Below the pieces are notes generated by a model. The model searched no databases, was not told the DNA's origin, and saw only the letters and a program-made list of their open reading frames with translations. A stretch of DNA of 55,817 bases from assembly GCA_012519955.1 (NCBI GenBank), contig JAAYPH010000083.1:1-55817 (forward strand). Direction: 5' to 3'. The position numbers and the translations under genes were made by a program. The DNA comes from Candidatus Epulonipiscium sp. GTDB taxonomy: Bacteria > Bacillota > Clostridia > Lachnospirales > Defluviitaleaceae. Of this stretch, positions 45,422-54,562 are shown piece by piece. Positions within the stretch are counted from its first letter, which is position 1; each line of letters begins with the position of its first letter.

Positions 45422-47758
45422 CTAAAGGTTTGCAGATTTTTTATACGTCTCGAGGCCAAATCTTAACTCCATGGAGTTTTCTACAGCAGCTTTAAGATTC
45501 CCCCTTCTTACTGCTAACTCTATTTTAAACGCCTGATTCTTTAATTCCTCAGCATCAATTTGATTAAAAAATTCCTTTAGATTATGGGCTGCGATTTCTA
45601 TCTGATCTAAATTATTGTCTTCTAAGCTTCTAAAGAGGATCTTAATCATTTCATCGGCTTCATGAATGATTGAAGTTAAGACTTCAGGAGATTTTAATTC
45701 GGATGGCTGAACAAATACTAATTCTCCCTTTTCATTTAATTTAGGGATTTCATTAAAGTTAAATTCTCGGCGATTTGTCTCCAGTACATACTTGATAACA
45801 CTAAAGAGCTCCTCCATCTTAACAGGCTTTGCAATGTATTCATCCATTCCTAAATTAAGGAATCGTTCTTTATCTCCCTGCAGCGCAAAGGCAGTAAGCG
45901 CAATAATAGGAGTATGTTTATGAGAACCGTCTCTTTCCCTAATAAGTTTTGCCGCCTCAATACCGTCCATTACAGGCATTTGTATATCCATAAGTATAAC
46001 ATCGTATTTCTTATTTTTATGGGCTGTAACTACTTCTAATCCGTTGTCCACAACATCTACAGAATGGCCCTTTTTCTCCAGCATACGAGAAATCACTATT
46101 TGATTAATATAATCGTCTTCTGCTAAAAGAATATTTAGGGTTTTGTCACTTTTATGGATAGCTGTCTGTTCCGGAAGCTTTTCTTCTGACTTATTTCCGA
46201 TCTTAAAAGGAATGGTAAAGTAAAAGGTGCTGCCTTTATCTTCTTCACTTTCAACCCAAATCTTTCCGCCCATCAGCTCAACCAGTTGCTTACTGATGGC
46301 AAGTCCTAAACCCGTACCCTTATATCTTCTGGTATAGGAGCCATCGATTTGGCTAAAACTCTTAAAAAGTTTATCCATAGCATTCGAAGGAATTCCAATT
46401 CCAGTATCAGAAACAGAAAACTGAAGTTCTATCCCTTCGCCGAAAATAACGGTATCTTTTATAGTAACAACGATTTCCCCCTTATCGGTAAATTTAATTG
46501 CATTACTGATTAAATTATTAAGGACCTGCTGAAGTCGATCGGGGTCTCCAACTAAATAAGGAGGGATATTAGAGGAAATGGAATAAATAAGTTCTAAGCC
46601 TTTTTCATCTGCGCTGACCAAATGACTTTTTATGGTTTTATCTATTAGATTCTGAATGTTAAAATGGGTATTACGAATTTTGAGTTTACCCGCTTCCATT
46701 TTGGAAAAGTCCAAAATATCATTTATGATATTGAGAAGAGACTTCGCACAGATTTTTGCCGTATTGAGGTTTTCTCTCTGTTCCTTATTAAGAGGGGTAA
46801 GCAGTGTTAAATCAATCATTCCTACTATCCCGTTAACAGGGGTACGAATTTCATGGCTCATATTGGCAAGGAATTCACTTTTTGCTCTATTCGCTGCTTC
46901 TGCCTCCTCCTTCGCCCTTTTTAAGGTTTCAGAATGCTTTTTGTCCTCAGTAATATCTTCTATAGAAATCATCACATGATTTTCCATTGCAATCGTTATA
47001 GGAAGAAAGCTGATGCGATACCAGGACTTAACCTTTTCTCCATTCTTAATAATAATTTGGGGAATAATGATATCATTACAGGAAACCCCCGTTTCAAAGA
47101 CTTTATTGATGCTTTCCCTAACAAGGCAGGATGAACAGCTTCCGTCCAATCCACATCTTCTATGGTAGATTCCCAGACATTGCACCCCATCTTTTAGTTT
47201 CTGTCCTATAAGATTTGTGGTTTCCAGTCCCATCATGCTTAAAAAGGCTCTATTGACCTGCTTAATCATAGTATCTCTATCGATTAGAATGACGCCCATG
47301 GGAATAACTTCAAATAAAGTCTGCAGATTGTCTTTTTCCAGTCTGAGTTCTTCTTCCATCTGCTTAATGCGGTGAATTTCCCTAAATACGATGATCACTC
47401 CCTGAAGATTACCTTGGGAAGATTGAATAGGAGAACAGCTTGCTGAAATGAATTTTTTGCTTCCGTCTTTGGTGATTAGAGCAGAGTGATTTTTAAGACC
47501 GACGATGTTTCTCGTCTCAAGCACTTTTTCAATAGGATTTTTTAATGCTTTATTGGTATACATATCAACAATTTTAAATACATCGCGAATATTGTTTTTA
47601 TAGGCTTCTTCAGCATTCCATCCGGTGATTTGGGTCGTAATCTGATTGATATAAAGTATATCCCCCTCGGTATTGGTTATAATTAAACCATCACCGATAC
47701 TCGCCAAGGCCGCTGTTAAGAATTCTTGATCTCCACCCAGAATTGGATTCGTATTCAT
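45422..47758 (-). CDS. PAS-PAS hybrid histidine kinase with receiver and HPt
   Basis: A 778-residue cytoplasmic multi-step phosphorelay kinase. In order: PAS (about 10-130), a second PAS (about 145-275) with a cysteine group C194, C202, C208 and C211, a HisKA domain with H302 ([12 protein letters not shown]), an ATPase domain (N box [26 protein letters not shown]), a receiver with D591 ([12 protein letters not shown]) and a C-terminal HPt-like helix bundle with a candidate His near 725 (AHNLKEFF). The ATG at 47758 has a GAAGGTG site 7 nt upstream; the ATG at 47791 lies in a hairpin. It sits between an MCP gene and a receiver gene, so it probably serves the chemosensory system. Confidence 0.92.
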   Translation of the reverse strand: MNTNPILGGDQEFLTAALASIGDGLIITNTEGDILYINQITTQITGWNAEEAYKNNIRDVFKIVDMYTNKALKNPIEKVLETRNIVGLKNHSALITKDGSKKFISASCSPIQSSQGNLQGVIIVFREIHRIKQMEEELRLEKDNLQTLFEVIPMGVILIDRDTMIKQVNRAFLSMMGLETTNLIGQKLKDGVQCLGIYHRRCGLDGSCSSCLVRESINKVFETGVSCNDIIIPQIIIKNGEKVKSWYRISFLPITIAMENHVMISIEDITEDKKHSETLKRAKEEAEAANRAKSEFLANMSHEIRTPVNGIVGMIDLTLLTPLNKEQRENLNTAKICAKSLLNIINDILDFSKMEAGKLKIRNTHFNIQNLIDKTIKSHLVSADEKGLELIYSISSNIPPYLVGDPDRLQQVLNNLISNAIKFTDKGEIVVTIKDTVIFGEGIELQFSVSDTGIGIPSNAMDKLFKSFSQIDGSYTRRYKGTGLGLAISKQLVELMGGKIWVESEEDKGSTFYFTIPFKIGNKSEEKLPEQTAIHKSDKTLNILLAEDDYINQIVISRMLEKKGHSVDVVDNGLEVVTAHKNKKYDVILMDIQMPVMDGIEAAKLIRERDGSHKHTPIIALTAFALQGDKERFLNLGMDEYIAKPVKMEELFSVIKYVLETNRREFNFNEIPKLNEKGELVFVQPSELKSPEVLTSIIHEADEMIKILFRSLEDNNLDQIEIAAHNLKEFFNQIDAEELKNQAFKIELAVRRGNLKAAVENSMELRFGLETYKKSANL

Positions 47759-47787
47759 ATTTTGACACCTTCCACATTCTTTATTTA

Positions 47788-47823
47788 GCATATGGAGAGA
47801 ATCAAACGATTCTCTCCATATGC
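47788..47823 (-). other. 16-bp intercistronic hairpin between the MCP and kinase genes
   Basis: GCATATGGAGAGAATC and its exact complement surround a 4-nt AAAC/GTTT loop. No T run follows on the minus strand, so it is a poor terminator; it may protect or process the mRNA and set different expression on the two sides. Confidence 0.7.
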
Positions 47824-47851
47824 TCTCACAGATCCTTTATTAAATTACCGA

Positions 47852-49576
47852 TTAGTATTTTCCAAACTCCGTATCATTCAGCACAATCTTTGTGGCAGTA
47901 CCGGCAGCCCCTTCTGTATAAGAATCTTTTTCAAGGGGTCCTTTTTTTACTTTCTTTTGATTTCCCATGGATGTGCCATTATGACTCTCTAAAGCAAATG
48001 CTCTATAAGAATATCCTGAATTACTGGAATGTTTTAATTTGAATTTTGTAACCTGATTTCTTAACATATCTGCCTGACTTGCTAATTCTTCGCTGGCAGA
48101 AGCACTTTCTTCGGAAGTAGCTGAGTTTGTCTGAACCACTTGTGAAATCTGCAGGATGCCTTGGTTGACTTGGGAAATCCCGCTGGCCTGCTCACCAGAA
48201 GCCGCAGCGATATCTCCTACAAGATTGGCTACCTTTGAAACTCTCTTAACAATACTATTTAATGCTTCCGCAGTCTCTTGAGCAATCTTTGTTCCAATCT
48301 CAACCTTCTTAATAGAACCTTCAATCATTGACGTGGTCTCTTTTGCTGCATTGGCTGATCTTGCTGCCAGGTTTCTTACTTCCTCTGCAACAACTGCAAA
48401 GCCTTTTCCGTGCTGGCCTGCCCTTGCAGCCTCTACTGCAGCATTAAGTGCCAGTATATTGGTTTGAAAGGCTATGTCATCAATGACTTTAATAATTTTA
48501 GATATACTATTGGATGAATTATTGATTTCTTCCATAGCTCTTAGCATTTCATTCATGTGTTCCTTGCCCTGAACGGCATTTGCCTTTGCAGTATCCGCTA
48601 AATCATTGGCTTGTTTTGCATTATCTGCATTTAGCCTTACTTGTGAAGAAATCTCCTCAAGGGATGCAGTCAATTCTTCAATGGAGCTGGCTTGTTCTGT
48701 GGCTCCTTGAGACAGCAAGATACTGGAGTCTGACAATTGCTTTGAACCGGTGGCAACTTGTTCAACGGCATAAGTGATATTGGTCATAATCTCATTGAGA
48801 TTATCGGACATTTTCTTAAAAGATTCTGCCAAGTTTCCAATTTCATCCCTGCTACGGATATCCAGTTCAATATTTAAATCTCCCTCGGCAATCTTTTCAG
48901 CGGCATCGGATAATTGTCGTAATGGATTACTAATAATACGGGCTACACTTATTCCAAGAATAATGGATATTAAAACTGCTCCAATAATAACCAAAAGCAT
49001 AACAATAGAAGCAGAATTTGCAATACGGGAGTTCTCAATGGCTTGTTCCTGAGCATCTTCAATTTTAATTTGAACCAGGTTGTCCAGGCTTTCTCGTACT
49101 GCATCTTCAACTTCTTTCATGTCGCCTTCAATAAATATGAAAGCCTCTTGGTCTCTATTGTCTCTACTCATCGCATAAAGTTTTTCTAATTCAGCCTCAT
49201 AGTCATCCAAACTGGCTGAAAATTTGTTATATTCCTCACGAGTTTTATTATCTAAAATAGTTTTTTCAAAGTCTTCGGCCAATGTTTGAATTTCGGGAAA
49301 ATAACTCAATGCCCTCTCATAATAATAATCTATTTCATCAATATTAGTTTCTAAAGTCATATTCCTAATGTTAACACGTATCCTTTGGAATGCAGTTGCC
49401 ATTTGATTGACTTCTGACAGAGGTACAGTCATATTTTCATACAATATTGTATCATTATTATCAACTTGCTTTATGCTGAATACCCCAACGATTCCTACGA
49501 GTCCAGCGATAATTGCAACAATAATAAAACTCATTGTGAGTTTTACAGATATTTTCATGTTATTGAACCATTTCAT
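47852..49576 (-). CDS. Methyl-accepting chemotaxis protein, four-helix-bundle type
   Basis: A 574-residue receptor. TM1 is at about 10-33, an extracytoplasmic helical domain of the 4HB_MCP type at about 35-188, TM2 at about 190-211, HAMP at about 212-265, then the signalling domain with tip DIAFQTNILALNAAVEAARAGQ and [20 protein letters not shown] flexible tail of about 60 residues ends LNDTEFGKY, a conserved-looking tip that may tether CheR or CheB. It lies 11 nt after cheW, in a cheA-cheW-mcp order. A run of seven G precedes the ATG. Confidence 0.94.
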   Translation of the reverse strand: MKWFNNMKISVKLTMSFIIVAIIAGLVGIVGVFSIKQVDNNDTILYENMTVPLSEVNQMATAFQRIRVNIRNMTLETNIDEIDYYYERALSYFPEIQTLAEDFEKTILDNKTREEYNKFSASLDDYEAELEKLYAMSRDNRDQEAFIFIEGDMKEVEDAVRESLDNLVQIKIEDAQEQAIENSRIANSASIVMLLVIIGAVLISIILGISVARIISNPLRQLSDAAEKIAEGDLNIELDIRSRDEIGNLAESFKKMSDNLNEIMTNITYAVEQVATGSKQLSDSSILLSQGATEQASSIEELTASLEEISSQVRLNADNAKQANDLADTAKANAVQGKEHMNEMLRAMEEINNSSNSISKIIKVIDDIAFQTNILALNAAVEAARAGQHGKGFAVVAEEVRNLAARSANAAKETTSMIEGSIKKVEIGTKIAQETAEALNSIVKRVSKVANLVGDIAAASGEQASGISQVNQGILQISQVVQTNSATSEESASASEELASQADMLRNQVTKFKLKHSSNSGYSYRAFALESHNGTSMGNQKKVKKGPLEKDSYTEGAAGTATKIVLNDTEFGKY

Positions 49577-49587
49577 AGTTACCCCCC

Positions 49588-50079
49588 CTAGATTTCTGAT
49601 AAGTTTTCAACTTCTTCTCCGCTTAATAATTTATCGCAATCCAATAGAAGTTTTACTTCACTTCCAACCTTACCAATACCTTTTATATATTTATTGCCAC
49701 CCTTGCTCATATCAGGGGGAGCAACGATTTCATCTTCACTAATAGAAAGAACCTCCGATACGCTGTCTACTATTAAGCCAATCGCCACTTCTCTTATGTC
49801 TACAACAATGACACAGGTTCTGTCATTGTATTCTTTAAAAGGCTTCTTAAACCTCAGCCTTACATCCATGACGGGAATGATTTTCCCCCGTAAATTAATG
49901 ATACCCCTTATATACTCAGGCAGCTCCGGAACTTCCGTGATCTGCTGTATGCCTATTATTTCAGTGACGTACTTAATCTCAATACCATAACTTTCTTTTT
50001 CCAAAGTAAAAATGAGAAACTTACCCTTCTGAGTATCTTCTTCCTGCTTTATAAATTCTTGTACTACCACCTCATCCAT
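49588..50079 (-). CDS. cheW: CheW coupling protein
   Basis: A 163-residue single CheW domain (KFLIFTLEKESYGIEIKYVTEIIG, IRGIINLRGKIIPVMDVRLRF, AIGLIVDSVSEVLSI). It links MCPs to CheA in the signalling array. The ATG at 50079 has AAGGAG upstream; the longer frame to 50121 runs into the end of cheA. It is directly followed by the MCP gene. Confidence 0.95.
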   Translation of the reverse strand: MDEVVVQEFIKQEEDTQKGKFLIFTLEKESYGIEIKYVTEIIGIQQITEVPELPEYIRGIINLRGKIIPVMDVRLRFKKPFKEYNDRTCVIVVDIREVAIGLIVDSVSEVLSISEDEIVAPPDMSKGGNKYIKGIGKVGSEVKLLLDCDKLLSGEEVENLSEI

Positions 50080-50117
50080 ATATACAACTCCTTCCTTAAG
50101 AATTATTTTAAACAGAG

Positions 50118-52160
50118 TCATTTACTTATGAGTCCAGCTATATCAAGAATTAGACTAATACTTCCATCTCCCAGTAAAGTACAGCCGGCTAAGCCCTCTA
50201 TCTTTTTAAAATTTCTTATGTAGTTAGGCAATGCCTTAACCACAACTTGCTGCTGTCCTAATAATTGATCCGCAAAAAGACAAAGGGATTTATTGCCCTG
50301 CTCTACCATGATCAGAATACCCTCAGAAAAGTCTTTGATGTCGGTATTCACTCCAAAATGCTCATGCAGACGGAGAATGGAATAGCATTCTCCTCTCACC
50401 ATAATCATTTCATTGCCGTCTGGGTCTTTAATTAAATCCGTTTCCTTCGGTCTAAAGGATTCTTTGATTGCCACGGTAGGAATTGTGTATCTGGAATCCC
50501 CGACTTTTATATTCATTCCATCAATAATAGCCAAGGTCAAAGGAATTTTTAAAGTGATGGTAGTGCCTCTGCCTTCAATACTATCAACCGTCACAGATCC
50601 TCCAATGGTTTCTAAATTCTTTAAAACCACATCCATTCCAACGCCTCTTCCCGAGAATTCGGATGCGCTGTCTTTGGTTGAAAATCCCGGAAGTAAAATA
50701 AGTTCATAAATTTCCCTATCGCTCATTTCACTTTCAGGTTTGGTAAGTAGATGATTTTCTTTTGCTCTTTTTAATATCTTCTCTTTATTTAAGCCCCTGC
50801 CATCGTCTTTTACGATGACAAGAACATCCCCGCCGGCATTTTTAGCTTCCAAGATGAGTTTTCCAGCCCTGGGTTTCCCTAAGGCTTCCCGCTCATCTCC
50901 GCTTTCAATGCCATGGTCAATGGCATTTCGAATTAAATGCATCAGGGGATCTGAGATATGCTCGATGATATTTTTGTCAACTTCCGTTTCCTCACCAATA
51001 AGTTTAAGATTGACTTCTTTATGGAGTTTCCTGGTCATATCCCTAACAATCCTGTACATCTTATGGAAGGTGGTAGAAAGGGGTACCATTCGAATGGACA
51101 TCACCATATCTTGAATCTCACTGGTAATCTTATGCAGATGTCTTGCAGCTTTATAGAAATTATTGAGTTCTAATCCTACTAAATCGGGATTTTGTACCAC
51201 CATTGCCTCTGCTATAACCATTTCACCTACTAAATCCATAAGTTTGTCCAGCTTTTCTACATTAACACTAATCATGTTCTGATTAACAGAAACTGAAGTG
51301 GATTCCTGAGGCTGAATCTTAGGGATTTTAATAGGAATTTCTTCTACACTTCTTTTAACTGGCTTAAAGTACTGATTGAGCTCTTCGCCATTGTCCAGCT
51401 GAACAAGTTCTAGATCCTTAAGAAATATGGTCTGCATCAGTAATTGGTGGAGTTCATCATAGGATAGATCTATTTTTACATAGACTTTAAATCCCTGTTT
51501 TCTAATAATTTCTGCCGTTTGATCATTTTCCATGATATCTTCGGGAATAAAATAAACCTCTTGGGTCAATTCTTTTAAAGTATGTATGATGGTATATGCC
51601 CTAAGATTCTCCATCTCGCAGCCATCTTCAAAAAATATGGTTGCTTTAAAATAATTAGCTTGTAAAGAATTCCCCGACTTATCCGGTGCTATGTAATACT
51701 GTTGCTTGCTATTTGAGACCGGTTTTTTAATATCGATATCCGAATGATTCTGCTGCTTAATTAAAGAAAGGAATTCTTTTATGTTATCAATCAAGTGGGC
51801 GCAGTCTCCGTCAACTGGTTCGTCAGCCATTATTTTTTGAAGTTCAGCTTTTATAAAATCTATGCCTTCCAGTACCAAGTCGGATACAATAGAATAATCT
51901 ATGTCTTTAGGTTTCTGTTCACGAATGTAATAAAACAAGTCTTCCATAGAGTGGGCAAGGGTTGATATATTATTAAAAAGCATCATGGAAGAAGTGCCTT
52001 TGATGGTGTGCATGATGCGAAATATCTCATTAACTGATTCTTGATCATAAGAACTGTTTTTTTCACATAAAAGTATAAGGGTCTCTAACTGCTCGATATT
52101 CTGCGTGGTTTCAAAAATATACATATCAAGCATCGGCTCGTTAGAGTATGGCTCAGACAT
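50118..52160 (-). CDS. cheA: CheA chemotaxis histidine kinase
   Basis: A 680-residue CheA with all five regions: P1 HPt with H51 (IFRIMHTIKGTSSMM); a P2-like regulator-binding domain (about 160-265); P3 dimer helices (VNVEKLDKLMDLVGEMVIAEAMV); P4 ATPase (HLIRNAIDHGIES, GDVLVIVKDDGRG, FSGRGVGMDVV); and P5 CheW-like domain at the C-terminus. It would phosphorylate CheY, CheB and perhaps the stand-alone receivers. The ATG at 52160 has a GGGGGTGA site; a GTG at 52169 overlaps that site. It lies 24 nt after tetR and 38 nt before cheW. Confidence 0.96.
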   Translation of the reverse strand: MSEPYSNEPMLDMYIFETTQNIEQLETLILLCEKNSSYDQESVNEIFRIMHTIKGTSSMMLFNNISTLAHSMEDLFYYIREQKPKDIDYSIVSDLVLEGIDFIKAELQKIMADEPVDGDCAHLIDNIKEFLSLIKQQNHSDIDIKKPVSNSKQQYYIAPDKSGNSLQANYFKATIFFEDGCEMENLRAYTIIHTLKELTQEVYFIPEDIMENDQTAEIIRKQGFKVYVKIDLSYDELHQLLMQTIFLKDLELVQLDNGEELNQYFKPVKRSVEEIPIKIPKIQPQESTSVSVNQNMISVNVEKLDKLMDLVGEMVIAEAMVVQNPDLVGLELNNFYKAARHLHKITSEIQDMVMSIRMVPLSTTFHKMYRIVRDMTRKLHKEVNLKLIGEETEVDKNIIEHISDPLMHLIRNAIDHGIESGDEREALGKPRAGKLILEAKNAGGDVLVIVKDDGRGLNKEKILKRAKENHLLTKPESEMSDREIYELILLPGFSTKDSASEFSGRGVGMDVVLKNLETIGGSVTVDSIEGRGTTITLKIPLTLAIIDGMNIKVGDSRYTIPTVAIKESFRPKETDLIKDPDGNEMIMVRGECYSILRLHEHFGVNTDIKDFSEGILIMVEQGNKSLCLFADQLLGQQQVVVKALPNYIRNFKKIEGLAGCTLLGDGSISLILDIAGLISK

Positions 52161-52184
52161 AAATATCACCCCCTGGCTTTATAA

Positions 52185-52787
52185 TTATTCTTTTTCATTG
52201 CTAAGAGCATCCAACAAAAGCTGAATGGCTTGCATTGTTTCACTTCTGAGAGAAAATTTAAACTCTTTTGTTCTCCATGTAAGACAAAGACCTATAAAAA
52301 CTGAATAAATCATATCTGCCAATATTTCCGTACATATATCTTGTTTTATGCCTTCAGCCCCTTGAGCAATTCTAATAAGTTCCTGTATATGTTCTAAGCG
52401 CTTCAGAGAAATTTCTTTAGCTTTAGTCTCCAATTCCAAAATGCCTTTAAAAAGTTCGCAGGCTTGTATAAGCGCAGTAATTTGAGGATAGTTTTCATAA
52501 TAGGCCGCATAGGAATCGATATAAAACAGAATTGCTTTTTTAGGAGATAATTGTTTTGCTTTTTCTAAAGAAGTACGGAATATGTCCTGATCGTATAACG
52601 AGAACTGCTCTAAAACTGCCAGAAATATGTGGTTTTTCTTTGGAAAGTATTTAAAAACAGTACTTTCTGAAATGCCTAATCTTTTTGCAATTTCCTTCGT
52701 GGAAACCAAATGGATGCCAAATTCGTGAATAAGATCAATGGCATTTAATACAATGCTTTCTCTTTTAGGAACGGAATTAAAATCCAT
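52185..52787 (-). CDS. TetR-family regulator heading the cheA-cheW-mcp operon
   Basis: A 200-residue TetR-type protein with helix-turn-helix VSTKEIAKRLGISESTVFKYFPKK (about 28-51) and an unassigned ligand domain. It is the first gene of the operon behind a consensus promoter and an operator-like dyad, so autoregulation and control of cheA and its neighbours are likely. It is a paralog of the TetR at 10752-11351. A GGAGTGG site precedes the ATG at 52787. Confidence 0.9.
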   Translation of the reverse strand: MDFNSVPKRESIVLNAIDLIHEFGIHLVSTKEIAKRLGISESTVFKYFPKKNHIFLAVLEQFSLYDQDIFRTSLEKAKQLSPKKAILFYIDSYAAYYENYPQITALIQACELFKGILELETKAKEISLKRLEHIQELIRIAQGAEGIKQDICTEILADMIYSVFIGLCLTWRTKEFKFSLRSETMQAIQLLLDALSNEKE

Positions 52788-52803
52788 TTTTTACCACTCC
52801 GAT

Positions 52804-52819
52804 GAGTTATAACTTACTC
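52804..52819. promoter_or_regulatory. GAGT...ACTC dyad, probable TetR operator
   Basis: GAGTTATAACTTACTC has the same 16-bp length and the same GAGT/ACTC ends as the dyad before the first tetR gene, though its centre is less symmetric. TACCA and TGGTA flank it as an outer repeat. It lies between the promoter and the ribosome binding site. Confidence 0.55.
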
Positions 52820-52829
52820 TATTGGTAAA

Positions 52830-52858
52830 ATTATATGACGTCTATTCTTCTTTGTCAA
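52830..52858 (-). promoter_or_regulatory. Sigma-A promoter of the tetR-cheA operon
   Basis: Minus strand TTGACA (52853-52858), 17 bp, TATAAT (52830-52835): a perfect consensus. Confidence 0.85.
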
Positions 52859-52901
52859 TATTTATAGAATCTTATATACAAATGCCGATAAAGTAAATAA
52901 T

Positions 52902-53645
52902 TTATCCAATATGCGAGGCTATCGTAATGCCTAAAATAATTCCGATCATCGTTCCAATGGTGGACAATCTTCCTCCCCACATTTCTTTTGATTCAGGAAG
53001 GATTTCCCCACAAGTAACATAGAGTATAATGCCTCCTGCTAATCCCAGAGAAAAAGAAACAAATAGTATGGATATGCCGCTAATTAAATATCCCAGGATA
53101 CTTCCCAGACCCATAGGGAGTGCAAAAATAAGTGAATAATAAATGATGACTTTCTTTTTGATTCCTGCTTCTTTTAAGGGAATGGCAATAGCAACCCCTT
53201 CCGGTATGCAGTGAAGAGCTACAATAACGGCAAGCCTAAGACCTGCAGCCATTGAACTGCCAGCCAATGCACCTATTGCAATACCTTCCGGTAAATTATG
53301 AATGGAGATTCCCAAAGCCATGAGCAATCCTGTTTTAAGGTATTGGGAGCCATTTAAGTGCTTAACTTTTTCCATATGATGATTAATGGTGTGATCCAAC
53401 TTTACTGTTATAAGTACGCCTAGAGTTACTCCAATAATTCCAATATATAATCCTCCCCGTAAAAAGGCTTCCGGCAAGAGATCGAAACAAACAGTAGAAA
53501 TCATCAGTCCGGCTGTAAACCCCATAACGGTTCCTTGAAATCTTTTTCCTTTCTTTGAAGTTAAAAAGGATAATATAATTCCCGTTAAAATACCAATAAA
53601 TCCGGTCATATACCCTAAACCAAAACTAGATATTGCCCAAAACAT
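52902..53645 (-). CDS. ZIP-family metal transporter
   Basis: A 247-residue membrane protein with about eight helices. The two metal-site helices are clear: GISIHNLPEGIAIGALAGSS and ALHCIPEGVAIAIPL. This is the GufA/ZupT-like branch that imports divalent metals such as zinc or iron; the metal cannot be read. The ATG at 53645 depends on a GGGGTGAT site that is part of a 15-bp hairpin. It lies downstream of two PII-like genes on the same strand. Confidence 0.9.
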   Translation of the reverse strand: MFWAISSFGLGYMTGFIGILTGIILSFLTSKKGKRFQGTVMGFTAGLMISTVCFDLLPEAFLRGGLYIGIIGVTLGVLITVKLDHTINHHMEKVKHLNGSQYLKTGLLMALGISIHNLPEGIAIGALAGSSMAAGLRLAVIVALHCIPEGVAIAIPLKEAGIKKKVIIYYSLIFALPMGLGSILGYLISGISILFVSFSLGLAGGIILYVTCGEILPESKEMWGGRLSTIGTMIGIILGITIASHIG

Positions 53646-53649
53646 AAAA

Positions 53650-53692
53650 TCACCCCATAAGATACAATTTTATTAATTATCTTATGGGGTGA
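53650..53692 (-). promoter_or_regulatory. Hairpin covering the ZIP gene ribosome binding site
   Basis: Perfect 15-nt arms TCACCCCATAAGATA / TATCTTATGGGGTGA are separated by 13 nt. Read on the minus strand the 3' arm contains the ribosome binding site and ends 4 nt before the ATG, with TTTT between. It could terminate the PII-like transcript, block translation of the ZIP gene, or both. Confidence 0.6.
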
Positions 53693-53715
53693 GGAATTTA
53701 AATAGAATATAAGTT

Positions 53716-54075
53716 TCAATGTTCAATAATCCCCTTCATGGAATAAATCGGGATAGAAAACATGATTCCTTTGCCGGGGTTTTTTATGTCCAGATTTAAT
53801 GTATGCTCAATTTCATCCATAGCTTTCAGTACCGTTGCCTCATCTTTAACCACAGAAAATAAGGTCTTTCCGTAGGTCCTGCCGCTATCTAGATTTTTCA
53901 TAGAGCTTGCAATCATAGGAATATAAATATCGTCCATACTGTATAAACTTGCAGAGCCTACAGAATCCATGACGGTGGCTCCTGTAATATTTATTTTCTT
54001 CAGGCATTTTAATACCGCTTTTAAATTTTTGGCATTACTTAATACCACAAAAAGGACATATCCTTTTGGTTTCAT
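53716..54075 (-). CDS. PII-like signalling protein
   Basis: A 119-residue protein with the PII/CutA-like alpha-beta pattern: YVLFVVLSNAKNLKAVLKCLKKINITGATVMDS is the beta-alpha-beta start, followed by a GSASL T-loop-like region and KGIMFSIPI near the end. It lacks the canonical GlnB uridylylation and 2-oxoglutarate motifs. Such proteins usually form trimers that bind nucleotides and regulate a membrane partner. It is the second of two tandem copies, 33 nt after the first. An AGGGGCG site precedes the ATG. Confidence 0.75.
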   Translation of the reverse strand: MKPKGYVLFVVLSNAKNLKAVLKCLKKINITGATVMDSVGSASLYSMDDIYIPMIASSMKNLDSGRTYGKTLFSVVKDEATVLKAMDEIEHTLNLDIKNPGKGIMFSIPIYSMKGIIEH

Positions 54076-54108
54076 TCAATCGCCCCTTTATCCATTGACA
54101 TACAGATT

Positions 54109-54519
54109 TTAATAATATTCGCTTTCTAATTCTTTATTGAGGATCTTTTTGTTTTCCCTGCTTTCAATATGCCTATGGAGCTCTCCTCCCCGCAGATGGG
54201 TTACAGGCAGTACAAACATAATACCTTTATTAGGCTTTTGCATATCTCCTCCAAGAATTTTTTCAACATGCTCCATGACTAGTTCCACCTGTTCTTCTCT
54301 TTCTATGACTGAAAAGATCGTTTTATTACTTTGGACGCCTCCCTCAAGGGACTTCATAAATCCTCCAATTAAAGGGATACCATATTTTGATTTTTCTTCA
54401 ATTGATCTGGAGCCCATACTGTCTATAACCGTTGCACCCCTAATACCCAATTGTCGTATTTTATACAATATATCAGAAAGATATTCCACTTCATTTAATA
54501 CAATAAATAACGCATACAT
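54109..54519 (-). CDS. PII-like signalling protein, longer copy
   Basis: A 136-residue protein sharing the pattern of its neighbour: ALFIVLNEVEYLSDILYKIRQLGIRGATVIDSMGSRS, KTIFSVIEREEQVELVMEHVEKIL and NKGIMFVLPVTHLRGGELH. A charged tail of about 20 residues is extra. The two copies have diverged, so they may sense different ligands or form mixed trimers. It is 43 nt downstream of the antiporter gene, so regulation of that transporter is the natural guess. AGGAG supports the ATG at 54519. Confidence 0.75.
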   Translation of the reverse strand: MYALFIVLNEVEYLSDILYKIRQLGIRGATVIDSMGSRSIEEKSKYGIPLIGGFMKSLEGGVQSNKTIFSVIEREEQVELVMEHVEKILGGDMQKPNKGIMFVLPVTHLRGGELHRHIESRENKKILNKELESEYY

Positions 54520-54562
54520 ATTGTATCTTCTCCTTTATGAATTAGTATTTGATTCCCTAATA

